Source: Robinsoniella peoriensis (GTDB lineage Bacteria > Bacillota > Clostridia > Lachnospirales > Lachnospiraceae). Taken from it: a DNA stretch of 64,000 nt. The stretch spans positions 28,285 to 92,284 of the forward strand of contig NZ_JTGN01000006.1 in the NCBI RefSeq assembly GCF_000797495.1. Reading direction: 5' to 3'. Each line of letters begins with the position of its first letter. Positions within the stretch are counted from its first letter, which is position 1. The notes below the pieces were generated by a model, which had not been told where the DNA came from, did not search any database, and worked only from the letters and a program-made list of their open reading frames with translations. Shown in pieces: positions 16,303-24,499 of the stretch. A program made the position numbers and the translations under genes.

Positions 16303-16770
16303 ATGAATAGACAAGAGTTTTTGAATACTTTGCGTTCACAATTATCAGGAGAGATCAGTTCACGGGAAGTGGAAGAGAATATCCGGTATTATGATGAATA
16401 TATCAGAGACGCAGTCGAAAATGGAAAATCGGAATTCCAGATATTAAACGAGATCGGGAGTCCATTACTGATTGCACGAACAATTATTGAGACTAGTAAT
16501 AAAGCTAAAGGAACAGGTTATCAGGCACAGAGTCAGGGATCTTCTTTTCAGGAGGATGAGAATGATAACAGGCGTCCGAATGGCAGTTTTCATTCTTTTA
16601 ATCTTCAGACAGGGATACCAAAGTGGCTGGTGATTACGGGAGTTGTAGTAATCTTAGTTGTATTGCTCAGCATTTTGGGATCCGCAATTGCAATTCTTTC
16701 CAGATTCTTTATTCCGATTATAGTAATCGTGCTTGTTGTGGCACTGTTTAAGAGCAGGGGCCGCCGATGA
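16303..16770 (+). CDS. DUF1700/HAAS-domain membrane protein
   Basis: This 155-aa protein has an N-terminal helical domain of about 1-65, beginning with the pattern MNRQEFLNTLRSQL and then VEENIRYYDEYI. That is typical of HAAS/DUF1700 proteins. A hydrophilic linker follows, then one or two membrane segments (about 107-150) with a short basic tail. These proteins usually sit beside PadR or other regulators and may act in membrane stress signalling; the biochemical role is not known. The stop overlaps the ATG of the next gene (ATGA), so it is translationally coupled to the Rrf2 regulator. Confidence 0.75.
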   Translation: MNRQEFLNTLRSQLSGEISSREVEENIRYYDEYIRDAVENGKSEFQILNEIGSPLLIARTIIETSNKAKGTGYQAQSQGSSFQEDENDNRRPNGSFHSFNLQTGIPKWLVITGVVVILVVLLSILGSAIAILSRFFIPIIVIVLVVALFKSRGRR

Positions 16771-17180
16771 AGATATCTACGAAAGGCATATATGCCTTAG
16801 AAATAGCAGTGGATCTGGCAATGCATTCTGATTCAGAGCATTTAGAGAGTATTAAGAATATTGCGGGCAGGAGAAATCTTTCAGAAAAATATCTGGAGCG
16901 GATTATCAGTATGCTTAAGAAAGCAAATCTGGTGAGCAGTACCCGGGGGGCAAGAGGCGGATACTGCCTGGCGAAGCCTGCCGGTGAAATTATGGTTTAT
17001 GATATTCTGACTGCAGTGGAAGGAAACCTGGCGCCGGTTGAATGCCTGATTAAGTCAACCGATTGTGGAATAGATTGTGAGAAATGTCCTACAAGGCGTG
17101 TCTGGAATCAAATGTGGGAGCTGATCAAGGATGCTGCGAAAGAGACCAGATTGGAAGATCTGCTCAAAAAAGCCAGTTAG
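16767..17180 (+). CDS. Rrf2-family regulator with a Cys cluster (IscR-like)
   Basis: This 137-aa protein has the Rrf2 winged helix at 1-75 (MKISTKGIYALEIAVDLA, the NLSEKYLERI recognition helix and GARGGYCLAKP wing). The loop at about 92-107 has four cysteines (CLIKSTDCGIDCEKC). In IscR and related Rrf2 proteins this loop binds an Fe-S cluster that tunes DNA binding, so this one is probably an Fe-S or redox sensor. It overlaps the DUF1700 gene by 4 bases. The second Rrf2 gene downstream lacks these cysteines. The regulated genes are not evident. Confidence 0.85.
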   Translation: MKISTKGIYALEIAVDLAMHSDSEHLESIKNIAGRRNLSEKYLERIISMLKKANLVSSTRGARGGYCLAKPAGEIMVYDILTAVEGNLAPVECLIKSTDCGIDCEKCPTRRVWNQMWELIKDAAKETRLEDLLKKAS

Positions 17181-17190
17181 CGTTAATACA

Positions 17191-17228
17191 AAATAGAGCT
17201 GCAGGATAAGAGCAGTTCTATTTTTTTA
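17191..17228 (+). terminator. Terminator after the IscR-like gene
   Basis: AATAGAGCTGC pairs with GCAGTTCTATT around AGGATAAGA, followed by TTTTTT. It ends the DUF1700/Rrf2 unit and separates it from the CymR-like unit. Confidence 0.85.
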
Positions 17229-17248
17229 ATGTTTTTTTAAATTAGGTA

Positions 17249-17277
17249 TTGACATTTACAGAATTATCCTGTATAAC
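17249..17277 (+). promoter_or_regulatory. Promoter of the CymR-like gene
   Basis: TTGACA (17249-17254), 17-bp spacer, TATAAC (17272-17277), about 60 bases ahead of ATG 17338. Confidence 0.75.
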
Positions 17278-17337
17278 ATAGATATATTATTTAACATATC
17301 GGTTTGGTAGGAAATAAAACAGGAAAAAGGTGATGAA

Positions 17338-17781
17338 ATGAAAATCTCAACAAAAGGAAGATATGGCCTGCGGGCGCTGGTTGATTTAGCATCGCATTCT
17401 ACAAGTGAAGCTGTATCACTGGCAAGCGTAGCCAACAGGCAGAAAATATCCGTCAATTATCTGGAACAGGTTTTTGCAACACTCCGAAAAGCCGGATTAG
17501 TAAAAAGTATCAAAGGGCCGCAGGGTGGATATATGCTTGCAATGAAGCCGGAAGAGATGCAGGTATCTGATATATTAACAGCTTTGGAAGGCAAGTTCAG
17601 TATTATAGATGAAGTGGCGCCCAATGAGCAGCAGGATAAAGTACAAATGGCGATTAATGAACTGGTTTGGGAGAAGATCAACCAGCAGGTAAATCATTAT
17701 CTGGAAAGCACCACACTGGCTGATTTAGTAGAAGAGTATCAGAAATTAAATGGGGAAGAAGAATATATGTACTATATATAA
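17338..17781 (+). CDS. cymR: Rrf2-family regulator, CymR-like
   Basis: This 147-aa Rrf2 protein has the winged helix at 1-75 (MKISTKGRYGLRALVDLA, SVNYLEQVFATLRKAGLV, GPQGGYMLA). The effector loop contains no cysteine. Cys-free Rrf2 proteins of this length next to sulfur genes correspond to CymR, which in B. subtilis and S. aureus represses cysteine-uptake and synthesis genes in complex with CysK. The metY and cysK genes lie directly downstream, which supports the assignment; the exact orthology is inferred. AAAAAGGTG precedes ATG 17338. Confidence 0.78.
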   Translation: MKISTKGRYGLRALVDLASHSTSEAVSLASVANRQKISVNYLEQVFATLRKAGLVKSIKGPQGGYMLAMKPEEMQVSDILTALEGKFSIIDEVAPNEQQDKVQMAINELVWEKINQQVNHYLESTTLADLVEEYQKLNGEEEYMYYI

Positions 17782-17810
17782 TAATTATAATACGTAATAT
17801 TCTTTCAGAA

Positions 17811-17852
17811 ATAATTCCTACTAAGTAAATAATGTTAATTGGAATACTAAGT
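17811..17852 (+). promoter_or_regulatory. Candidate CymR-type operator region before metY
   Basis: This A/T-rich segment contains AATTCC and GGAATA in inverted orientation and two direct copies of TACTAAGT (17819-17826 and 17845-17852). It lies between the CymR-like gene and metY. CymR sites are A/T-rich partial palindromes of this general kind. The assignment rests on position and symmetry only. Confidence 0.35.
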
Positions 17853-17977
17853 GCATAAAATAAGCACAGTATGAAAATAAATTTGTGGTAAAAGCCACGT
17901 GCTGCAGCATATGAAAGGCTGCACCAGCATAACTCGTTCAGACAATGAGAATATAGTGAAAAGTGAGGAGAAATATT

Positions 17978-19273
17978 ATGAGTGAAAAGAGAGAATTAAA
18001 ATTTGAGACACTTCAATTACACGTAGGACAGGAAAATCCGGATCCGGTAACCGATGCAAGGGCAGTACCGATCTATCAGACATCTTCTTATGTTTTCAAG
18101 AACTGCGCACATGCCGCAGCACGTTTTAACCTTACAGATGCAGGTAATATCTATGGAAGGCTTACCAACACCACACAAGACATTTTCGAACAGCGTATAG
18201 CAGCGCTGGAAGGCGGAGTAGCAGCACTGGCGGTAGCTTCCGGAGCCGCAGCAATTACATATACATTTCAGAATCTGGCACATGCTGGCGATCATATCGT
18301 AGCAGCCAAGACAATATACGGCGGAACCTATAATCTTCTGGAACATACCCTTCCGGAATACGGGATTACAGCAACATTTGTAGATCCGGATGTGGAAGGC
18401 AGTTTTGAAGCGGCAATTCAGGAAAATACCAAAGCAGTTTTTATAGAGACCATCGGCAATCCCAATGCAAGTCTGATTGATATTGAAAAGGTGGCGGCAA
18501 TTGCCCATGCGCATAAAATACCATTAGTGGTTGACAGCACTTTTGCGACACCTTACCTGGTACGCCCTATTGATTTGGGAGCAGATATCGTAGTACACTC
18601 TGCAACGAAATTTATTGGAGGACACGGAACAACCATTGGAGGGGTAATTGTTGACAGCGGAAAATTTGACTGGGAAGCATCCGGAAAGTTTCCGTCACTT
18701 ACCGAACCAAACCCAAGTTACCATGGAGTAAGCTTTACGAAAGTCGTTGGTCCGGCAGCATTTGTGACCAAGATCCGTGCAATTTTATTGCGTGATACCG
18801 GAGCTACACTTTCCCCGATTCATGCATTTATCTTCTTACAGGGATTAGAGACATTATCGCTGCGTGTAGAACGTCATGTAGAAAATGCCTTAAAGGTAGT
18901 TGATTATTTAAGCAAACATTCCCAGGTAGAAAAAGTAAATCATCCGGCGCTTTCTGACAGCCCGTATCATGAGCTGTATCAGCGTTATTTCCCTAAGGGA
19001 GGGGCTTCGATCTTTACTTTTGAAATCAAGGGCGGATCTCAGGAAGCACAGGATTTCATAGACCATCTGGAAATTTTCTCTTTACTTGCCAATGTAGCGG
19101 ATGTAAAATCATTAGTAATACATCCGGCAAGTACTACACATTCCCAGATGACAGAAGATGAACTTGCAGGTTCCGGCATTAAACCAAATACAATCCGGTT
19201 ATCAATCGGTACGGAACACATTGATGATATTATTTATGATTTGGATCAGGCATTTCAGGCAATTGCTAAGTAA
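17978..19273 (+). CDS. metY: O-acetylhomoserine sulfhydrylase (MetY type)
   Basis: This 431-aa protein is of the Cys/Met-metabolism PLP family (fold type I). Motifs are YGRLTNTTQDIFEQRIAALEGG, the cofactor Asp in VVDSTFATPYLVRP, and the PLP Lys in VHSATKFIGGHG. The insertion after that Lys and the length above 420 residues distinguish O-acetylhomoserine sulfhydrylases from the shorter cystathionine gamma-synthases. The reaction is O-acetylhomoserine plus sulfide (or methanethiol) to homocysteine (or methionine). I take ATG 17978 behind GTGAGGAG. It precedes cysK by 41 bases, probably one sulfur-assimilation operon under the CymR-like regulator. Confidence 0.9.
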   Translation: MSEKRELKFETLQLHVGQENPDPVTDARAVPIYQTSSYVFKNCAHAAARFNLTDAGNIYGRLTNTTQDIFEQRIAALEGGVAALAVASGAAAITYTFQNLAHAGDHIVAAKTIYGGTYNLLEHTLPEYGITATFVDPDVEGSFEAAIQENTKAVFIETIGNPNASLIDIEKVAAIAHAHKIPLVVDSTFATPYLVRPIDLGADIVVHSATKFIGGHGTTIGGVIVDSGKFDWEASGKFPSLTEPNPSYHGVSFTKVVGPAAFVTKIRAILLRDTGATLSPIHAFIFLQGLETLSLRVERHVENALKVVDYLSKHSQVEKVNHPALSDSPYHELYQRYFPKGGASIFTFEIKGGSQEAQDFIDHLEIFSLLANVADVKSLVIHPASTTHSQMTEDELAGSGIKPNTIRLSIGTEHIDDIIYDLDQAFQAIAK

Positions 19274-19314
19274 GGGAACCAGGAGCCTGACGCATTTAAG
19301 AAAGGATGTTTAAA

Positions 19315-20247
19315 ATGGCTAAAATATATGGAAGTATTACAGAATTGGTAGGAAAAACTCCCCTTGTGGAATTAAAAAATATTGAAAGTGCTTTAGGTCT
19401 GGCGGGTAAAGTGGTAGTGAAATTAGAATACTTCAATCCGGCCGGAAGCGTAAAAGACAGAGTGGCAAAGGCTATGGTGGAAGATGCTGAGAATAAAGGT
19501 ATCTTAAAACCGGGTGCTACCATTATTGAACCAACCAGCGGAAACACCGGTATCGGGCTTGCCAGCGTAGCAGCGGCAAAAGGCTATAAAGCTATCTTTA
19601 CCATGCCGGAGACGATGAGTATTGAAAGAAGAAAATTACTTCTGGGATACGGTGCGGAAATTGTGCTGACGGAAGGTGCTAAGGGAATGAAAGGCGCAAT
19701 TGCAAAAGCGGAAGAACTTGCAAAAGATATTCCGAATGCCTTTATTCCCGGGCAGTTTGAAAATGCAGCCAATCCGGCAATCCACGCGGCTACAACAGGA
19801 CCGGAGATCTGGGCAGATACGGAAGGTGCGGTAGATATGTTTATTGCCGGAGTTGGTACCGGCGGAACATTAAGCGGAACCGGCGTATTCTTAAAATCCA
19901 AGAAACCGGAAATAAAAGTCATTGCTGTAGAGCCTGCTGCGTCACCGGTTTTATCAAAAGGTACCGGCGGACCTCATAAAATTCAGGGAATTGGTGCCGG
20001 TTTTGTACCCAAGAACCTGAATCAGAATGTCTATGATGAAATTGTAACAGTAGAAAATGCAGAAGCATTTGAGGCTGCAAAGCTGATTGCAAAAAAAGAA
20101 GGTATTCTGGTTGGAATTTCTTCCGGAGCAGCTCTTCACACTGCAATTGAATTCGCGAAAAAGCCGGAGAATGCAGGAAAAACCATTGTTGCGCTACTTC
20201 CGGATACCGGAGAGCGTTATCTCTCAACAGAATTATTTGAAGCATAA
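19315..20247 (+). CDS. cysK: Cysteine synthase A (O-acetylserine sulfhydrylase)
   Basis: This 310-aa enzyme has canonical CysK motifs: PLP Lys in NPAGSVKDR, substrate loop [13 protein letters not shown], phosphate-binding [12 protein letters not shown] and C-terminal [11 protein letters not shown]. It makes L-cysteine from O-acetyl-L-serine and sulfide in the cytoplasm. In Firmicutes CysK can also bind CymR, and a CymR-like gene lies 1.5 kb upstream. ATG 19315 follows AGAAAGGA at 8 bases; the in-frame ATG 19306 is part of that ribosome site. It probably shares a transcript with metY and ends at the hairpin at 20258. Confidence 0.93.
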   Translation: MAKIYGSITELVGKTPLVELKNIESALGLAGKVVVKLEYFNPAGSVKDRVAKAMVEDAENKGILKPGATIIEPTSGNTGIGLASVAAAKGYKAIFTMPETMSIERRKLLLGYGAEIVLTEGAKGMKGAIAKAEELAKDIPNAFIPGQFENAANPAIHAATTGPEIWADTEGAVDMFIAGVGTGGTLSGTGVFLKSKKPEIKVIAVEPAASPVLSKGTGGPHKIQGIGAGFVPKNLNQNVYDEIVTVENAEAFEAAKLIAKKEGILVGISSGAALHTAIEFAKKPENAGKTIVALLPDTGERYLSTELFEA

Positions 20248-20257
20248 GGATTATCAG

Positions 20258-20285
20258 GCGCCGGTAGTTTACCGGCGCTTTCTAT
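20258..20285 (+). terminator. Hairpin terminator after cysK
   Basis: A 9-bp perfect G/C-rich stem, GCGCCGGTA / TACCGGCGC with a GTT loop, is followed by TTTCTAT. The T run is short, but the stem is strong and directly follows the cysK stop. Confidence 0.75.
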
Positions 20286-20426
20286 ATGGAAAGAATTTTT
20301 TTCGGGCATTGAAATGCAATTTCATTTTATTTTAATAACAGCTTTCTTTTATGGGAAAAATATTGTAGAATGTAAGCAAATATTGGAATAACAGCGTTGA
20401 AAATAAAAAGAGTAGGAATTGCAAAA

Positions 20427-21200
20427 ATGGAACAGATTACAGACTATAAACTATTACTGGATACGGCGGTGCTGGCAGGACAGATCATGCTGCGAAACGG
20501 TGCCGAAATTTACCGTGTGGAAGACACCATTCACCGTATCTTAAAAGTATCCAGCTTAAAGACCACAGAAGCATACGTTACAACTACCGGTATGATTGTT
20601 ACGCTGGATGATCCCCAGATCGATTCGCTGACCGTTATTCGAAGAATTGCAGACCGGGAGACAAATCTTAATAAAATTACTCTTGTAAATACCATATCCA
20701 GAAGATTTTGTGCCGGGGAAATTACCCTGAAAGAAGCATTTCATGATCTGAAACACCTGGAATCCCGGGAATATTCCCAGAAAGTATTGGATCTTTCTAC
20801 TATTGTAGTTGCATCGGCCTTTGCGCTTTTATTGGGCGGAACGGCTATGGATGCTTTAGGTGCGGCAATTGATGGTGCACTGCTGGTACTGGTGTTAAAG
20901 CTGGGAATTAAAATTGGTTTTAATCCATTTTTTAAAGATGTTGCTGCATCTGCTGTAATAGCGGTGGGTGCGATCCTTCTGTCCAGAATACCATTTACCG
21001 TTATGAATATGGACATGATCATTATTGGTACCATTATGCCCCTGGTGCCCGGAGCTGCCATTACGAATGCTATTCGGGATACGCTTCAGGGGGATTATGT
21101 TGCAGGCGGTGCAAAAGCCCTGGAGGCATTTGTAAAGGCCGTTGCAATTGTTATTGGTGTGGCATTCGGAATGATTATTATGGGAGGTGTAAAGGCATGA
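20427..21200 (+). CDS. Threonine/serine exporter, ThrE N-terminal-type subunit
   Basis: This 257-aa protein has a soluble N-terminal part of about 1-110, including MLRNGAEIYRVEDTI and TTGMIVTLDD, followed by five or so hydrophobic segments. This is the DUF1212/ThrE domain, which in Corynebacterium exports threonine and serine. Here the transporter is split: this subunit overlaps the next gene by 4 bases (ATGA). ATG 20427 follows TAGGAAT. A frame extension to TTG 20397 lacks a ribosome site. The location downstream of amino-acid genes fits export, but the substrate is inferred. Confidence 0.85.
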   Translation: MEQITDYKLLLDTAVLAGQIMLRNGAEIYRVEDTIHRILKVSSLKTTEAYVTTTGMIVTLDDPQIDSLTVIRRIADRETNLNKITLVNTISRRFCAGEITLKEAFHDLKHLESREYSQKVLDLSTIVVASAFALLLGGTAMDALGAAIDGALLVLVLKLGIKIGFNPFFKDVAASAVIAVGAILLSRIPFTVMNMDMIIIGTIMPLVPGAAITNAIRDTLQGDYVAGGAKALEAFVKAVAIVIGVAFGMIIMGGVKA

Positions 21201-21637
21201 TTGTACAGGTAGTGAGTGCATTTGTTGCAATATTAGCGTTTTCAACGGTGATACAGGTACCGAAAAAATATCTGGTGTACTGTGGACTGATCGGAGCGGC
21301 AGGGTGGCTTGTGTATCTGCTGAATGCAGACAGTAAGGGAATTGTAATGGCGAACTTTCTCGCAGCACTTGTGATCGCATTGATTTCCCATGTGTTTGCC
21401 AGAATATTTAAAGCTCCGGTAACGGTATTCTTAATCCCGGGAATTCTGGTTATAGTGCCGGGAGCCGGTATGTACCGGACGGTTTATCAGATCTTTTTAG
21501 GGGAACAGCAAAAGGCGATGAATTCACTGCTTCAGACGATTGAAATAGCAGGAATGATCGCTTTGGCAGTATTTATTATGGACTCTGTGTTCGATATGAT
21601 TCGCAATAAGAAGTGGAAAAAAATAAAGGCAGAATAG
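21197..21637 (+). CDS. Threonine/serine exporter, ThrE_2 (DUF3815) subunit
   Basis: This 146-aa protein has four to five hydrophobic segments and the VFLIPGILVIVPGAGMYRTVYQ motif characteristic of the ThrE_2/DUF3815 half of split exporters. It overlaps the upstream ThrE gene by 4 bases, so the two are coupled and probably form one membrane complex. The tail is very basic (KKWKKIK). A hairpin at 21674-21708 follows. Confidence 0.85.
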   Translation: MIVQVVSAFVAILAFSTVIQVPKKYLVYCGLIGAAGWLVYLLNADSKGIVMANFLAALVIALISHVFARIFKAPVTVFLIPGILVIVPGAGMYRTVYQIFLGEQQKAMNSLLQTIEIAGMIALAVFIMDSVFDMIRNKKWKKIKAE

Positions 21638-21673
21638 GAACCGGAACTGTTCTTTGGAGAATATTTAGACAGT

Positions 21674-21708
21674 GAAAGACCCAAGCAGGGGAGCTACTTG
21701 GGTCTTTC
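21674..21708 (+). terminator. Hairpin after the exporter operon
   Basis: GAAAGACCCAAG and CTTGGGTCTTTC form a perfect 12-bp stem. No T run follows, so it may be an atypical terminator or an mRNA-stabilising structure. The rest of 21709-21885 is A/T-rich with no gene. Confidence 0.6.
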
Positions 21709-21885
21709 GAGGGGAGTATAAATAATTAATAAGGGGTTTGTAAAAAAAATTTTTTGAAGGGTAAATTCTTTTTACATCTCAAATTATAATATAGATTGGA
21801 AAAAAATGCAATACATATTTTTTACTATTTTTGAGATAATAAATTTTGTAATAAAAATATTTATTATTCAGGAGGGAATGAAACT

Positions 21886-22179
21886 ATGGCAAAGAATATG
21901 AATTCTAAAAACCAGACTCAAAATAGTACGAACAACTATGAATCTAATGTAGAATCAAAGAACAAAGCAAGTAACAAAGCTAGCAATTCTTATAAGGATG
22001 CAAGCGAAAAAAACAGTGCTTACAACAGTACTAATGAATCCGAGAATTCCTATAACTCTTACAAGAACAGCAATTCTTCTAAGAACGCTACAAGCAACAA
22101 TACTTCCAAAAATGCAAGCCGCAATGCTTCTTCAGACTGTCACCACGAATCTGATGAATACAGCGATTGCAACTACTAA
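21886..22179 (+). CDS. Asn/Ser/Lys-rich low-complexity small protein
   Basis: I do not recognise this 97-aa protein. It is mostly Asn, Ser, Lys, Tyr and Ala with no hydrophobic stretch. It ends in a distinct polar tail with two Cys and two His (SDCHHESDEYSDCNY). A good ribosome site (CAGGAGGG) precedes ATG 21886 and terminator hairpins follow, so it seems to be its own expressed unit. The composition suggests a disordered protein, perhaps a spore or surface component; this is inference from composition alone. The His/Cys tail might bind metal. Confidence 0.65.
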   Translation: MAKNMNSKNQTQNSTNNYESNVESKNKASNKASNSYKDASEKNSAYNSTNESENSYNSYKNSNSSKNATSNNTSKNASRNASSDCHHESDEYSDCNY

Positions 22180-22279
22180 AACCGGATATTTGACATCAGG
22201 TAGGGACAGCAAGTAAAATCAACCGGTTTTAAAGAGAGATGGAGTCTTGGCCACAATACGGCCGGGGCTCTGTTTTTTT
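22178..22279 (+). terminator. Double hairpin terminator
   Basis: The first hairpin pairs AAAACCGG (22178-22185) with CCGGTTTT (22223-22230). The second (about 22242-22271) pairs GAGTCTTGGCC with GGCCGGGGCTC and is followed by TGTTTTTTT. The second is a classic intrinsic terminator. Confidence 0.75.
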
Positions 22280-22333
22280 GCACACATTTCCAGATTTCTG
22301 CATATATTAAGTCAGGAAGGAGTGTATGTATTT

Positions 22334-22651
22334 ATGAATTTTGAGATGATTGCACCGAAACAACTGGATACGTACGTCAGGGATAAAAGCGCATTTATTA
22401 TAGATCTCAGAACACCGGACGAATTCGTAGAACGTCATATAAAAGGAGCTGTAAATATCCCATATGAAAGTTTGGGCAATTGTTATACACTGCCCCAGGA
22501 TATGATGATTATCGTATATTGTGAACGTGGTTCCATCAGTATGGCTGCAGCCAGGGAACTTGCGGAAAAAGGCTATCGTGTAAAGACAATGATCGGTGGA
22601 ATCCACGCTTACCGTGGAAGATACCTGGAATCCTATCGCCATACCTTATAG
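22334..22651 (+). CDS. Single-domain rhodanese-like protein
   Basis: This 105-aa protein is one rhodanese domain: FIIDLRTPDEFVERHIKGAVNIPYE, then the active-site loop VYCERGSISMAAARELAEKGY with the sulfur-carrying Cys. Rhodaneses move sulfane sulfur, for example to cyanide, thioredoxin or tRNA-modifying enzymes. ATG 22334 follows AAGGAG with an 11-base spacer. It stands alone, and its partner is unknown. Confidence 0.87.
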   Translation: MNFEMIAPKQLDTYVRDKSAFIIDLRTPDEFVERHIKGAVNIPYESLGNCYTLPQDMMIIVYCERGSISMAAARELAEKGYRVKTMIGGIHAYRGRYLESYRHTL

Positions 22652-22748
22652 TTCGTATTTTAGAAAATATTAAGGAAGTAAAAATATTGACAGGGGCAGA
22701 CACTGGCATTAATATAGGAGATAGATGAAAAGAATGGAGGAAATGCAA

Positions 22749-23291
22749 ATGAAACTTATGTTTGCGTCAGATATACACGGATCATCTTTTTACTGTAAAA
22801 AGATGTTAGAGGCATACAGATTAGAAAAGGCAGGACGCCTGGTGCTTCTGGGAGATATTCTTTATCATGGACCAAGAAATGATTTGCCAAAGGAATATGC
22901 TCCCAAAGAGGTCATCTCCATGTTGAATCCTTTGAAAAATGAGATTTATGCAGTAAGGGGCAATTGTGAGGCAGAAGTGGATCAGATGGTTTTGGAATTC
23001 CCTGTAATGGCAGATTACTGTATTATTATGAAGGGGGATAACACAATTTATGCCAGTCATGGTCATGTCTTCCACAAAGACAATCTGCCTCCTTTGGCAG
23101 AAGGGGATATCTTTATTCATGGACATACCCATGTACCCGTTGCCCAAAAGTATAAGCATTTTACCTTATTAAACCCGGGTTCCGTGTCATTGCCAAAAGA
23201 GGGAAATGTGCCAACGTATGGAATTTTAGAAAATGGAGTATTTTCAATTAAAGATTTTGAAGGAAATACCGTGAAACAACTGGCATTATAA
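22749..23291 (+). CDS. yfcE: YfcE-type metallophosphodiesterase
   Basis: This 180-aa calcineurin-like phosphoesterase has the metal-site motifs in order: ASDIHGS, GDILYHGPRND, VRGNCEAEVD, YASHGHVF and HGHTHVP. The GPRN insertion after the second motif is typical of E. coli YfcE, a Mn2+-dependent phosphodiesterase with an unknown natural substrate. ATG 22749 fits GGAGGAAATGCAA; the earlier ATG 22725 is less well placed. A second, shorter member of the superfamily lies at 26584. The RlmL-like gene follows 49 bases downstream. Confidence 0.88.
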   Translation: MKLMFASDIHGSSFYCKKMLEAYRLEKAGRLVLLGDILYHGPRNDLPKEYAPKEVISMLNPLKNEIYAVRGNCEAEVDQMVLEFPVMADYCIIMKGDNTIYASHGHVFHKDNLPPLAEGDIFIHGHTHVPVAQKYKHFTLLNPGSVSLPKEGNVPTYGILENGVFSIKDFEGNTVKQLAL

Positions 23292-23340
23292 GAAAAAAGC
23301 ATTATAAGAAACCTGCAAATGCAGACAGATAGGAGAAAAA

Positions 23341-24489
23341 ATGAAACAAATTGAATTAATAGCACCTTGCCACTTTGGGCTGGAAGCCGTTTTAAAGCGT
23401 GAGATCATTGACCTTGGATATGAAGTCAGTCAGGTAGAAGATGGACGAGTTACCTTTTTAGGAGATATGGAAGCTGTGAGCTATGCCAATGTATTTTTAA
23501 GGTCAGCAGAGCGTATATTATTAAAAGTCGGGAAAGTCCATGCTGAGACTTTTGATGAATTGTTTGAGTGCACAAAAGAACTTCCATGGGAAAATTTCAT
23601 TCCAAAGGATGGCAAATTCTGGGTGACTAAGGCTACTTCTATTAAGAGCCAGCTGTTTAGCCCTACGGATATACAGTCGATCATGAAAAAAGCCATGGTT
23701 GAACGTTTAAAAGGCGTATATGGCATACAGTGGTTTGAAGAAACAGGTCCGGCTTATCCGGTACGTGTATTTTTTATGAAAGATGAAGCTACTATTGGTA
23801 TTGATACATCCGGAGTCTCCCTTCACAAGCGCGGATACCGTCAGCTTACAAGTAAGGCACCGATTACAGAGACACTTGCGGCTGCACTGATTATGCTGAC
23901 ACCCTGGAACAAAAGCAGAATACTGGTTGATCCCTTTTGCGGAAGCGGTACCTTTCCAATAGAAGCAGCTTTAATGGCTGCCAACATAGCTCCCGGGATG
24001 AACCGTTCTTTCTTATCGGAAGACTGGGACAACCTGGTAACGAAGAAACACTGGTACAATGCAATGGATGAAGCAAGAGAAAATGTAAATGATCAGATAG
24101 AAGTGGATATACAGGGATATGATATGGACGGTGACGTGATAAAATCAGCCAGAGAAAATGCAAAGCTGGCAGGCGTGGATCATCTGATTCATTTTCAGCA
24201 AAGAGCCGTTTCCCAGCTGAATCATCCAAAAAAATACGGATTTGTAATTACCAATCCACCGTATGGAGAGAGAATTGAAGATAAAGAAAACCTGCCGGGA
24301 TTGTACCGGGAGATAGGAGAGAGCTTTAAGCGGCTGGATTCCTGGTCAGAATATCTGATTACCTCTTATGAAGATGCGGAAAAGTATATTGGAAAAAAAG
24401 CAGATAAGAACAGAAAGATTTATAATGGAATGATAAAAACATATTTTTATCAATTCTTGGGACCCAGACCGCCTAAGATTAAAAAATAA
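23341..24489 (+). CDS. rlmL: RlmL/TrmN-type THUMP-domain RNA methyltransferase
   Basis: This 382-aa protein has a ferredoxin-like/THUMP region at about 1-160, then a Rossmann methyltransferase with DPFCGSGTFPIEAA (SAM-binding) and ITNPPYGERI (catalytic NPPY). This is the arrangement of the methyltransferase half of E. coli RlmL and B. subtilis YpsC, which make m2G in 23S rRNA. Archaeal relatives act on tRNA, so the target base is inferred. It is one third the length of enterobacterial RlmKL, as usual in Firmicutes. GATAGGAG precedes ATG 23341. Confidence 0.85.
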   Translation: MKQIELIAPCHFGLEAVLKREIIDLGYEVSQVEDGRVTFLGDMEAVSYANVFLRSAERILLKVGKVHAETFDELFECTKELPWENFIPKDGKFWVTKATSIKSQLFSPTDIQSIMKKAMVERLKGVYGIQWFEETGPAYPVRVFFMKDEATIGIDTSGVSLHKRGYRQLTSKAPITETLAAALIMLTPWNKSRILVDPFCGSGTFPIEAALMAANIAPGMNRSFLSEDWDNLVTKKHWYNAMDEARENVNDQIEVDIQGYDMDGDVIKSARENAKLAGVDHLIHFQQRAVSQLNHPKKYGFVITNPPYGERIEDKENLPGLYREIGESFKRLDSWSEYLITSYEDAEKYIGKKADKNRKIYNGMIKTYFYQFLGPRPPKIKK

Positions 24490-24499
24490 GGGGTAGACA

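Noticed and set aside
16100..16306. 68-codon frame in the leader of the DUF1700 gene
   Set aside because: It begins upstream of the -10 box of the likely promoter and overlaps hairpins; no ribosome site.
17861..17977. Possible SAM (S-box) riboswitch before metY
   Set aside because: None of the S-box conserved blocks is present; the short GC-rich segment shows only weak local pairing.
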